Positions 1 through 6,336 of a stretch of 6,397 nt of DNA are shown here, piece by piece (the first letter of the stretch is position 1; each line of letters begins with the position of its first letter). Source of the stretch: Methylorubrum extorquens (lineage in GTDB: Bacteria > Pseudomonadota > Alphaproteobacteria > Rhizobiales > Beijerinckiaceae); assembly GCA_019695455.1 (NCBI GenBank), contig JAEUAC010000403.1, positions 1-6,397 of the forward strand, given 5' to 3'. The position numbers and the translations under genes are program-made. The notes under the pieces are model-generated. The model was not told where the DNA came from. It worked only from the letters and a program-made list of their open reading frames with translations, and made no database searches.

Positions 1-569
1 ATGTTCGGCAGCGCGCCCGGGATCGTCACCTCGAACAGGACCCGCCAGGGCGGCGCGCCGAGCGAGAGCGCGGCCCGGCGGAGATCGGGATGGACGGAGC
101 GCACGCCCAGCACCGTGTTGAACACGACGGGGAAGATCACCGTATAGACGATGACGAACGTCATCGTGCCGAGGCCGAAGCCGAACCAGACGAGCAGGAT
201 CGGCAGCCAGGCGATGTCGCCGATCGCCTGGAAGAAGAGCACGATCGGCCAGAGCGCCGCGTAGGCCGTCCGCGACAGGCCGATCAGGATGCCGAGCGGG
301 ATGCCGATCGCGATCCCGAAGGCCGCGCCGAGCGCGAGCCGTCCGACGGAATCCTCCAGGTAGGCCGGCAGGATGCCCTTGCGCATGAGCGCCCCGAAGG
401 TCTGCACGACCTCGACCGGGCCCGGGAAGAAGGCGCGGGGGAAGATCTCGGACGCGGCCGCGATCCACCAGATCGCCACCACGGGCACGAAGGGGATGAG
501 CGCCGCGGGTCCGGGCCAGCGGGCGTTGAGGCGGGCGTACCAGCCCCAGGCGGCGAGGGCGGGGTTCAT
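1..569 (-). CDS. ABC transporter permease, NitT/TauT (SsuC/TauC-like) type, partial (C-terminus beyond left edge)
   Basis: Inner-membrane permease subunit of an importer of the nitrate/taurine/sulfonate family (BPD_transp_1 fold). The first 189 residues are present; the frame is open to the left edge and the C-terminus is missing. Hydrophobic segments lie near residues 23-40, 78-98, 105-130 and 136-155. The cytoplasmic EAA-type loop that docks on the ATPase is seen at about 166-188 (ALSLGAPPWRVLFEV, then PGALP). The ATG at 569 lies inside the stop of the upstream permease gene (ATGA overlap) and has no clear Shine-Dalgarno of its own, so translation is probably coupled. The protein is clearly related to that neighbour throughout (shared WFG-G-G--TFVI, NT-LGV, SLGA and PGALPN). 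The pair probably forms a heterodimeric channel. The family is confident, but the substrate is unknown: this family covers sulfonates, nitrate, pyrimidines, aromatic acids and others. Confidence 0.93.
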   Translation of the reverse strand, partial: MNPALAAWGWYARLNARWPGPAALIPFVPVVAIWWIAAASEIFPRAFFPGPVEVVQTFGALMRKGILPAYLEDSVGRLALGAAFGIAIGIPLGILIGLSRTAYAALWPIVLFFQAIGDIAWLPILLVWFGFGLGTMTFVIVYTVIFPVVFNTVLGVRSVHPDLRRAALSLGAPPWRVLFEVTIPGALPN

Positions 570-1390
570 GCGCGCTGCACCAGGCCCCAGCGCTCGATCG
601 TCGCCCGCTCCAGCGGCGCGAGGAGGAGCCGGTCGATGAGGAGCCAGAGGGCGCCGATGACGATCATGCCGAGCACGATCACCTCGGTCCGGTAGAAGTC
701 CCGGGCGACGAACAGCATGTAGCCGAGCCCGACGTTGGTCGCGATCATCTCGGCCGCGATGAGCCCGCGCCACGCGAAGCCGAGGCCGGTGCGGATGCCC
801 GTCACGATGTTCGGCAGCGCGCCGGGCAGCAGCACCTCGGTCAGCATCGCGACCGGACCCGCGCCGAGCGAGGCCGCCGCGTGCCGGAGCCGCATCGGGA
901 TGGCCGAGACGCCGAGCAGCGTGTTGTAGGCCACGATGAAGAAGACGGCGTTGAAGATGACGAAGGTGATCGCCCCGAAGCCGTAGCCGAACCAGAGCGT
1001 CGCGATCGGGATCCAGGCGATGCCGGCCAGCACGGAGAAGAACCGGAAGAGGGGCGTCAGGAAGGTGGAGACGCCCCGGCTGACGCCCATGGCGATGCCG
1101 AGCGGCACGGCGACAAGGATGCCGAGCGCCGTGCCGACGAAGACGCGCCCGAGGCTCGCTCCGACATGGGCCGGCAAGGTCCCGTCCCGCATCGTCTCCC
1201 AGAACGCGCCCGCGACCGCGCCGACCGGCGGAAACACGCGGGGGCTCACGTCGAACAGCGCGAGCGTGAGCGGCCACAGCGCGAACAGCACGGCGAGCGG
1301 CAGCAGGAAGGTCGCGGCGGCGACGAGCCTCCGCGAGGCCCGGGAGGGGCCGAGGCGCGGGGTCGCGGCGGCGAGATCGGCGGTCGCCAT
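566..1390 (-). CDS. ABC transporter permease, NitT/TauT (SsuC/TauC-like) type, complete
   Basis: Complete 274-residue inner-membrane permease, normal length for the SsuC/TauC family. Membrane segments are seen at about residues 22-46, 82-103, 113-135, 139-160, 203-227 and 236-256. The EAA loop lies at about 171-193 (AAASLGAGPVAMLTEV followed by PGALP), with the conserved Gly at 176 and Pro at 193; the initial Glu is replaced by Ala. The role, known from the family, is to form the transmembrane path of an ATP-driven importer together with an ATPase dimer and a periplasmic binding protein, neither of which is in the window. The start ATG at 1390 follows a 47-bp gap after the cupin gene and has only a weak G-rich ribosome site; no in-frame start lies just upstream. 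The stop overlaps the next permease start by four bases. Substrate is not determined; the operon context suggests the compound handled by the dehydrogenase and cupin. Confidence 0.95.
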   Translation of the reverse strand: MATADLAAATPRLGPSRASRRLVAAATFLLPLAVLFALWPLTLALFDVSPRVFPPVGAVAGAFWETMRDGTLPAHVGASLGRVFVGTALGILVAVPLGIAMGVSRGVSTFLTPLFRFFSVLAGIAWIPIATLWFGYGFGAITFVIFNAVFFIVAYNTLLGVSAIPMRLRHAAASLGAGPVAMLTEVLLPGALPNIVTGIRTGLGFAWRGLIAAEMIATNVGLGYMLFVARDFYRTEVIVLGMIVIGALWLLIDRLLLAPLERATIERWGLVQRA

Positions 1391-1437
1391 CGGGTCAGGC
1401 CCCCGTCCAGTATGGCCGAGCGTCGATCGTCACGGCG

Positions 1438-1971
1438 TCACCGGATGAACTGGTCGACGTAACCGGCGCCGAGCCCGTTCGTCGCGTAATGGGCGCGGCA
1501 CTTGTCGATGCGGGTGAAGACGTCGTCGTAGCCGACGTTCTTGCCGTCCGGGTCGACGTAGATCATCGCGCCGTTGACCTGGAACAGCGTGATCATCTCC
1601 TCGACATGCGGATCGACCACGAGCGTGTGCGTCTCGCCCGGCGCCTCGTAGGCGTAGGAGCCCTCGGTCGCGACCCAATCGTGCTCCAGATAGCGCCACT
1701 CCCCCTTGATCACGTAGGCGTGGACGGGCTGGGGATGGCGGTGGCGGGAGAGGACGCCCGACTTCTGCACCTTCAGGAGGTTCATCCAATAGCCGCGCGA
1801 GGCGCACAGGCAGAGCGGCCGGAACCAGACGTTCTCCTCGACGGGGACCCAGATGCGCTCGTCCTTCGGGATCACGTCCGGCACGATGAGCTCGGGCGGG
1901 GATTCCTTCGGCTGCGGATGGCGGTAGGGCACCCATTTCGGATTGAGCGGCGTGGCCGAGGCGGCGGACAT
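1438..1971 (-). CDS. Cupin dioxygenase-like protein, 2,4'-dihydroxyacetophenone dioxygenase family
   Basis: A 177-residue single-domain cupin. It resembles the 2,4'-dihydroxyacetophenone dioxygenase family (non-haem iron enzymes that cut the carbon-carbon bond of an alpha-hydroxyketone to give two acids), also related to ChrR-type cupins. Visible metal-site elements are H77 and H79 in cupin motif 1 (SRHRHPQPVH) and H115 in motif 2 (APGETH). The usual motif-1 Glu position is H84; E91 or E96 (GEWRYLEHDW) could supply an acid ligand, as that family uses three His plus one carboxylate. There is no signal peptide, so it is probably cytoplasmic. The ATG at 1971 is chosen over longer in-frame openings because GGAG lies 7 nt upstream and a longer form would run into the dehydrogenase gene. 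It sits 14 bp after the dehydrogenase and 47 bp before the permeases. The true substrate is unknown; another role such as an isomerase or sugar-acid cupin is possible. Confidence 0.85.
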   Translation of the reverse strand: MSAASATPLNPKWVPYRHPQPKESPPELIVPDVIPKDERIWVPVEENVWFRPLCLCASRGYWMNLLKVQKSGVLSRHRHPQPVHAYVIKGEWRYLEHDWVATEGSYAYEAPGETHTLVVDPHVEEMITLFQVNGAMIYVDPDGKNVGYDDVFTRIDKCRAHYATNGLGAGYVDQFIR

Positions 1972-1985
1972 GGCGGAACTCCGGA

Positions 1986-2735
1986 TCAGAGGGTGAGGTA
2001 GCCGCCGTCGACGGCGAGGATCGCGCCCGTGACGAAGCGGGCGGCCGGCGAGGCGAGGAAGACCACGCATTCGCCGACCTCGGCCGGCGTGCCCCAGCGC
2101 CCGAGCGGCGTGCGGTCGAGGATGGGGGCGCTGCGCACCGGATCGTCCTGGAGCGCCTGCGTCAGCGGCGTCGCGATCCAGCCGGGCGCGACCGCGTTCA
2201 CGCGGACGCCGTCGGGCGCCCAGGCGGCGGCGAGGCTCTTGGTGAGCTGGCCGATGCCGCCCTTCGAGGCCGCGTAGCCCGGCACGCGCGGGCCGCCGAA
2301 GAAGGTGAGCATGGAGGCGAGGAAGACGACGGCGCCGCCCGTCTCCGTCAGGAGCGGCCGGGCCGCCGCGGCGACCCGCATGCTGCCGTTCAGGTTGATG
2401 TCGACGACGTCGGCGAAGACCGCCGGATCATGCTCGGCGTCGCGGCGGATGATGCCGGCCGCGCTGACCACGACGTCGAGCCGCTCGAGCCCGCCGACCA
2501 GGGCCGCGACGCCGGCCGCGTCCCGGACGTCGAGCGTGGCGAAGCGGATCCCGGCATTCCCGGCATCCGCCTCGGCCCGCGCCCGCTCGGCCTCCGTCGC
2601 GCCCGTGGCGAGGACGGAGGCGCCGAGCGCCCGGAAGGCGCGGGCGCAGGCTTCGCCGATGCCGCTGCTCCCGCCCGTCACGAGGACGTGGCGTCCGGCG
2701 AAGAGGTCGGGCGCGAAGGTGGCGCGTGGGGTCAC
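1986..2735 (-). CDS. Short-chain dehydrogenase/reductase (classical SDR, FabG-like)
   Basis: A 249-residue NAD(P)-dependent oxidoreductase with Rossmann fold, typical length for classical SDRs. The cofactor-binding motif TGGSSGIG is at residues 20-27. The catalytic residues are N114, S141, Y154 and K158 (YAASK), and the PG motif is at 184-185. The usual NNAG motif is degenerate (S91-A92-A93-G94). The residues after strand beta-2 (A43-T44-G45) carry neither the Asp typical of NAD nor an Arg cluster typical of NADP, so cofactor preference is unclear. The C-terminal VTGAILAVDGGYLTL end is standard for the family. The start is GTG at 2735, inside the stop of the GntR gene (GTGA overlap), with GAGAG upstream; longer readings in this frame are only the shadow of the regulator and hydrolase genes. 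Likely job: oxidation of an alcohol or reduction of a ketone in the pathway of the neighbouring cupin (inference from context). Confidence 0.95.
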   Translation of the reverse strand: MTPRATFAPDLFAGRHVLVTGGSSGIGEACARAFRALGASVLATGATEAERARAEADAGNAGIRFATLDVRDAAGVAALVGGLERLDVVVSAAGIIRRDAEHDPAVFADVVDINLNGSMRVAAAARPLLTETGGAVVFLASMLTFFGGPRVPGYAASKGGIGQLTKSLAAAWAPDGVRVNAVAPGWIATPLTQALQDDPVRSAPILDRTPLGRWGTPAEVGECVVFLASPAARFVTGAILAVDGGYLTL

Positions 2736-3496
2736 CGGGCGCTCTCTCGGCCGGCGACGATGAGGGCGCTCGTGCGGCCGAGCACCGCGTCCATGGCGCG
2801 CCGGGCGCCCTCGGCGTCGCCGGCCTCGATGGCGCGGGCGACCGCGTCGTGGTTCGGCAGGTTGGGCCGGAGCATCGGGATGGTGGCCTCGAAGACCGCG
2901 TCCAGGATGGCGTCGACGGCGACCCGGAAGCCGCGCAGGACCGGGTTGTGGGTCGCGTCGAGGATCGCGAGGTGGAAGGCCTTGTCGGCCGCGATGGCGA
3001 CCGGAGGATCGTCGCAGGCCGCCACCATGGCCTCGTAGGCGGCGCGGATGCGGCCGCGGTCCGCGTCCGTGGCGCGCGCCGCCGCGATCGCGGCCGCGCC
3101 GGGCTCGACGACGGACCGCGCCTCGTCGAGCGCGAGCAGGAGGTCGCGGTCGATCCCCGCATGCGAGATCCAGCGCAGCACGTCCGGGTCGAGGAGGCTC
3201 CAGTCGCGCCGGGGCTGCACGCGCGTGCCGACCCGCGGGCCGACCGAGACGAGCCCCTTCGTCGCCAGGATCTTCACGGCCTCGCGCACGACGCTGCGGC
3301 TCGCGCCGAGCGAGCTCTCGAGGTCGCGTTCCCGGGGGAGGCTCGCGCCGGGCGCGAAGGCGCCGCGCGCGATGTCGCCGCCGAGCCGCGCGACGACGCC
3401 GTCGATCTTGCCCGGCTTGGATGCGGCCCGCCGCCCGGCCGGAACCGGACGCGGCGCGCGCAGGGCCGGAGCCCGCGGACGCGATGCTGTGGACAC
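2732..3496 (-). CDS. GntR-family transcriptional regulator, FadR subfamily (FCD domain)
   Basis: A 254-residue DNA-binding regulator. Residues 1-29 are an Ala/Arg/Pro-rich tail; the winged helix-turn-helix spans about 30-97 (LPRERDLESSLGASRSVVRE, then a wing with GPRVGTRV); the ligand-binding FCD domain spans about 118-245. FCD metal-site residues D171 and H175 (ADKAFH) and H216 (NHDAV) are present, but the last His expected about 22 residues later is V238. Family members sense small acids or sugar acids and usually repress the adjacent operon. The GTG at 3496 is preferred because GGGAGG lies 4 nt upstream, the same spacing as at opgH, and the start then lies downstream of the palindrome at 3562-3580. 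A TTG at 3565 in the same frame would add 23 residues but would fall inside that palindrome. The stop overlaps the dehydrogenase start, which supports co-transcription and autoregulation. The effector is unknown. Confidence 0.93.
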   Translation of the reverse strand: MSTASRPRAPALRAPRPVPAGRRAASKPGKIDGVVARLGGDIARGAFAPGASLPRERDLESSLGASRSVVREAVKILATKGLVSVGPRVGTRVQPRRDWSLLDPDVLRWISHAGIDRDLLLALDEARSVVEPGAAAIAAARATDADRGRIRAAYEAMVAACDDPPVAIAADKAFHLAILDATHNPVLRGFRVAVDAILDAVFEATIPMLRPNLPNHDAVARAIEAGDAEGARRAMDAVLGRTSALIVAGRESAR

Positions 3497-3506
3497 GTGA
3501 CCTCCC
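3497..3506 (-). promoter_or_regulatory. Ribosome binding site deciding the GntR start
   Basis: On the minus strand GGGAGG (3501-3506) is followed by TCAC and the GTG at 3496. The GGAGG core and 4-nt spacer match the opgH start at 6197, which supports GTG over the upstream TTG at 3565. A 6-bp inverted repeat (GCCCGA/TCGGGC, 3508-3513 and 3520-3525) lies just upstream. Confidence 0.65.
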
Positions 3507-3561
3507 GGCCCGATCTCCGTCGGGCTCAAACGAGGCTGACACGAGGCCCGGCGGTTGGCAA

Positions 3562-3580
3562 GCAATCATCAGATGATTGC
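3562..3580. promoter_or_regulatory. Perfect 19-bp palindrome, probable operator of the FadR-type regulator
   Basis: GCAATCATC-A-GATGATTGC is a perfect inverted repeat with 9-bp arms around one central base (3571). It is AT-rich in a very GC-rich background and sits in the 99-bp gap between the hydrolase stop and the regulator start, 65 bp upstream of the GTG at 3496. A second, outer inverted repeat, TGGCAA (3556-3561) and TTGCCA (3577-3582), overlaps it. Size, symmetry and position are as expected for a GntR/FadR-type dimer site controlling its own operon. Binding is inferred, not shown. I could not pick a convincing -35/-10 pair, so the promoter itself is not annotated. A terminator hairpin for the hydrolase gene is a less likely alternative because no T run follows. 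Confidence 0.65.
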
Positions 3581-3595
3581 CAGTGTTCGTCGGGT

Positions 3596-4396
3596 TCAGG
3601 ACGCCGCCGCGTCGCTCCAGCCGGCCAGGAGCGCCGCGACTTCGGCAACGACGATCTCCGGCTGCTCCCGGTGCACCACGTGCCCGCAGCCGGGAACGAT
3701 GCGGATGCGGAGCGGCCCGGTCGCGTGGGTCCGGATGCGGTCGGGATGGTTCGACGAGACGTATTCGTCGCCATCGCCGTTCAGCACGAGGAGCGGGCAG
3801 GGCATGCGGGCCACGGGCTCGTCGAGGGAGAAGCGCGCGAAGGCCGGGTCGAGCCAGGTGCCGATCCAGGCGTCGAGCACCCAGGCGGTCTTGTCGCCGT
3901 GGTAGCGGGCGAGCCGACGCACCTGGTCCGGATCGGCAAAATGCGCCTGCGCGACCCGGATGCCCTGGAGCGTGTGCTCCTCGATGAAGGCCTGGGTCGC
4001 GATCGCGGCGACCGCCTCGCAGCGCGCGCCGAGCTGTGGCGCGGCCGAGACCGCCATGCCGCCCCCGACGCTGTGCCCGACGAGCGCCACCGGCCCGAGG
4101 CCGAGATGGTCGCAGACGGGCAGGAGGCCCGCCGCGGTCTCGCCCGCCACGAAGTCCCGGCCGAGCCGCCCGGGATGGGGATCGGACCGTCCGAAGCCGA
4201 GCCTGTCGTACGCGACGACCCGGCGGCCGGTCCGCTCGGCCAGCGCGGCCGGCACGTCGCGCCACAACTCCGTGCAGCCGAGCGAATCGTGGATCATCAC
4301 GATCGTCGCGTCCGGCGCCGTCCCGGCCTCGGGCGACCACGAGCGGGCGAAGAGCCGTCCGCCCGGGGCGGGCACGGCATGGTCGGCGATGATCAT
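3596..4396 (-). CDS. Alpha/beta-fold hydrolase
   Basis: A 266-residue cytoplasmic alpha/beta hydrolase of the esterase/MhpC-like superfamily, of normal length. The nucleophile elbow is GHSVGG with S109. The probable catalytic acid is D210 (NGDGDEY; D208 is the other candidate), and the base is H239 (GCGHVVH). An HDSLG motif at 36-40 fits the oxyanion-hole region, and AYDRLGFGRSD at 62-72 is the usual motif after strand beta-4. A cap region lies at about 136-195. The ATG at 4396 is fixed by an in-frame TAG only three codons upstream (CGG, AGC and GGC lie between); a weak AGGG is about 8 nt before it. It lies 73 bp after opgH and 99 bp before the regulator, in the same direction. The substrate is unknown: it could be an ester or C-C bond hydrolase. 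A link to the cupin/dehydrogenase pathway is only suggested by position, since the palindrome separates it from that operon. Confidence 0.93.
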   Translation of the reverse strand: MIIADHAVPAPGGRLFARSWSPEAGTAPDATIVMIHDSLGCTELWRDVPAALAERTGRRVVAYDRLGFGRSDPHPGRLGRDFVAGETAAGLLPVCDHLGLGPVALVGHSVGGGMAVSAAPQLGARCEAVAAIATQAFIEEHTLQGIRVAQAHFADPDQVRRLARYHGDKTAWVLDAWIGTWLDPAFARFSLDEPVARMPCPLLVLNGDGDEYVSSNHPDRIRTHATGPLRIRIVPGCGHVVHREQPEIVVAEVAALLAGWSDAAAS

Positions 4397-4469
4397 CCGG
4401 CTGCCCTAAGCGAGCCGGCGGCGCGTCGCCAGCCCGACGCTCGCGCGCCCGGGCTCCGGCAGGCGGCGA

Positions 4470-6197
4470 TCAGGCCCTCAGCTCGCGCAGCTCGGGCGCG
4501 GGATGGGTCTCGTCGACCGTGACGAACAGGCCCGCGCGCTGCGCGGCGCGACCGAGGTCGAGCCGGCTCGACCAGACGACGAGCGCCGGCCCGAACAGCA
4601 GGCCGAGCACGGTCGGCGCCATCCAGAGCGCGTACCAGCCGCCCGTCGCGAGCGCGGCGACGAGCAGGAAGGCGCCGATCGCGAGGTTCAGGCGCTGCAC
4701 CCGGACGGCCTCGACCCAGCCCACGTCGCGATCCGCCCGGGACTGGCTGTCCCAGGGCACGACGATGCCCCGGAACGTCTGGGCGACGAAGCGCAGCGTG
4801 ATCAGCGACAGCATGGGCGTGAGCAGAAGCGAGAAGACCTGCTCCGCGAGCACGCTGGCCGCGAGCCGCGCCGTCCCGCCGAAGCCGCGCCGCTCGCGCG
4901 CGCCGAGGAAGGCCCGCAGGACGTTGAGCAGGCGGGGCAGCAGCACCACGAAGGCGGAGGCGGCGACCAGCGTGGCCGCCGCCCGCGACGGTTCCGTCAG
5001 GCCGTAGGCGAGGACGCCGAGGTTCGGGCTCCCGCCCCAGAGCGCCCGGACGGCGCCGAGGAGAAGGAACGCCCACCAGACCGGGCCGACGAGGTAGCCC
5101 AGGATGCCGAGCGCGATGTTGAAGCGCGTGCCGAGCGTCAGGCCCGGCATGGCGAGCACCTTCAGGTGCTGGAGGTTGCCCTGGCACCAGCGGCGCTCGC
5201 GGCCGAGGAGGTCGATGAGGTTGGTCGGCATCTCCTCCCAGGTGCCGCCGAAGTCCGGCAGGAGGCGCACCTCCCAGCCGGCCCGGCGAAGCAGCGCCGC
5301 CTCCACCACGTCGTGACACAGGATCTCGCCGCCGAGCGGCGGGCGGCCGGGCAGCACCGGAAGCTTCGCGTGGGCGAGGAACGGCTCGCACCGGATGATG
5401 GCGTTGTGGCCGTAATAGAGGCCGTCGCCGCCCTGCCAGACCGCCATGCCCTTCAGCGACAGCGGCGCGTAGAGCCGGACGGCGAATTGCTGCACCCGGG
5501 CGAAGAGCGTGAAGCGGCTCGCCGCGAAGCTGATCGTCTGGATGAGGGCGACGCGGCCGTTCTCCTCCATGAGGCGGATCAGCTTGCGGATCGTGGATCC
5601 CGCCATGAGGCTGTCGGCGTCGAGCACGACCATGTAGTCGTAGGTGCCGCGCGTCCGCTCCAGGAACTCGGCGAGGTTGCCGGCCTTGCGGCCCTCGTTG
5701 GTCTCGCGCCGGCGGTAGTGCACGCCCTGCTCGCCGCCCTCGCCGAAGCGCGCCATGGCCGCCCGCTCGGCCACGATCGTCGGACCGTCGCGGGAATCGC
5801 TGAGGACGTGGATGGCGATGTCGTCGTCCGGCCCCAGCCGGGCGAGGGAGCGCCGCATGATGTCGACGGCCGCGAACACCGCCTCCACGTCCTCGTCGTA
5901 GATCGGGATGACCACGGCCGTGCGGCTGCGGCCGGAGCGGGACGGTTCGATCGCCAGCGCCTGGCGCTCCAGATCCGACAGGCCGGCCCGCCCGCCCAGC
6001 CAGGCGGCGAAGCCGAGCGCCACCTGCACGGCGACCAGGCTCTCCCAGGTCATGACGACGAGGAACAGGCCGCAGAGCAGCCAGTCGAGCGACGTCCGCC
6101 CGGCCTCCCGCATCAGGTCGTTCGCGGCCCAGGCCACCAGCGCGGCAAGGGCGAGCGTCGGCAGGACCAGCAGCAACCGTCGAGCGAAGAGAAGCAT
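4470..6197 (-). CDS. mdoH: Glucans biosynthesis glucosyltransferase H (OpgH/MdoH), short form
   Basis: A 575-residue inner-membrane family-2 glycosyltransferase that builds the beta-glucan backbone of osmoregulated periplasmic glucans from UDP-glucose and passes it across the membrane (family knowledge). Two membrane segments lie near residues 8-26 and 40-64. The catalytic domain is at about 90-345, with IPIYDED (97-103), SDSRD (133-137), EGRKAGNL (168-175), DADS (193-196), the acid region EILCHDVVEAALLRRAGW (291-308) and RERRWCQGN (333-341), the RxxRW form usual in this family. Further membrane segments lie near 362-384, 403-425, 447-473 and 503-543. It is much shorter than the 847-residue E. 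coli protein, lacking the long N-terminal cytoplasmic part and the C-terminal tail. The ATG at 6197 is preceded by GGAGG with a 4-nt spacer. No opgG partner gene lies next to it within the window, which is unusual compared with the opgGH operon of enterobacteria. Confidence 0.93.
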   Translation of the reverse strand: MLLFARRLLLVLPTLALAALVAWAANDLMREAGRTSLDWLLCGLFLVVMTWESLVAVQVALGFAAWLGGRAGLSDLERQALAIEPSRSGRSRTAVVIPIYDEDVEAVFAAVDIMRRSLARLGPDDDIAIHVLSDSRDGPTIVAERAAMARFGEGGEQGVHYRRRETNEGRKAGNLAEFLERTRGTYDYMVVLDADSLMAGSTIRKLIRLMEENGRVALIQTISFAASRFTLFARVQQFAVRLYAPLSLKGMAVWQGGDGLYYGHNAIIRCEPFLAHAKLPVLPGRPPLGGEILCHDVVEAALLRRAGWEVRLLPDFGGTWEEMPTNLIDLLGRERRWCQGNLQHLKVLAMPGLTLGTRFNIALGILGYLVGPVWWAFLLLGAVRALWGGSPNLGVLAYGLTEPSRAAATLVAASAFVVLLPRLLNVLRAFLGARERRGFGGTARLAASVLAEQVFSLLLTPMLSLITLRFVAQTFRGIVVPWDSQSRADRDVGWVEAVRVQRLNLAIGAFLLVAALATGGWYALWMAPTVLGLLFGPALVVWSSRLDLGRAAQRAGLFVTVDETHPAPELRELRA

Positions 6198-6336
6198 CGG
6201 GCCTCCGGGAACAAGGCCTCTTACCCGACCGACCCGAGCGGCGCCCGTGCCTTAGCGGCAACGTGAACAGGCGGCTTCGCCGCCAGGCGGCAGGATCGAG
6301 GTGCCGTCGGACGTCAGGAGGTCGGCGCTGTCGGTC
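6198..6336. other. Spacer between tRNA-Ser and mdoH; expected to hold the mdoH promoter and tRNA terminator
   Basis: This 139-bp stretch has no supported gene. It must carry the leader of mdoH, including the GGAGG at 6202-6206, and probably its promoter, but I see no convincing -35/-10 pair on the minus strand. One strong GC hairpin is annotated separately. Confidence 0.5.
6270..6284 (-). terminator. GC-rich hairpin downstream of tRNA-Ser, possible weak terminator
   Basis: GGCGGC and GCCGCC form a perfect 6-bp stem around a 3-nt loop, 52 bp after the tRNA 3' end on the minus strand. It is followed by TGTTCACGTT, which is only mildly T-rich, so this is not a textbook intrinsic terminator. It could equally be a chance stem in GC-rich DNA. 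Confidence 0.3.

Noticed and set aside
1986..4340. A 784-codon open frame on the minus strand
   Set aside because: Only its last 249 codons are a real gene (the SDR). The rest is Arg/Gly/Pro/Ala-rich out-of-frame reading through the regulator and hydrolase genes, both of which have clear domains in other frames.
4388..4397. GATGATCATC palindrome at the hydrolase start, sharing GATGAT/ATCATC letters with the operator
   Set aside because: The half-sites are in the opposite arrangement and overlap, and the sequence is mostly the start codon and ATC codon of the hydrolase; not a match to the 19-bp site.
4397..4469. Possible terminator between mdoH and the hydrolase (AGCCCG/CGGGCT stem)
   Set aside because: The stem is short with a 13-nt loop and no T run follows; such repeats are common by chance at this GC content.
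2726..4522. A 598-codon open frame on the plus strand (and a similar one at 4503-6266)
   Set aside because: Antisense shadows of well-supported minus-strand genes; composition is Arg/Asp/Glu/Gly-rich as expected for antisense readings of high-GC genes, and no family is recognisable.
6252..6335. A 28-codon reading on the minus strand right after the tRNA, ending in TAA, with G/C-rich third positions
   Set aside because: It might be the tail of an eroded gene, but there is no start codon or ribosome site, it begins at the tRNA end, and high third-position GC is expected by chance here.
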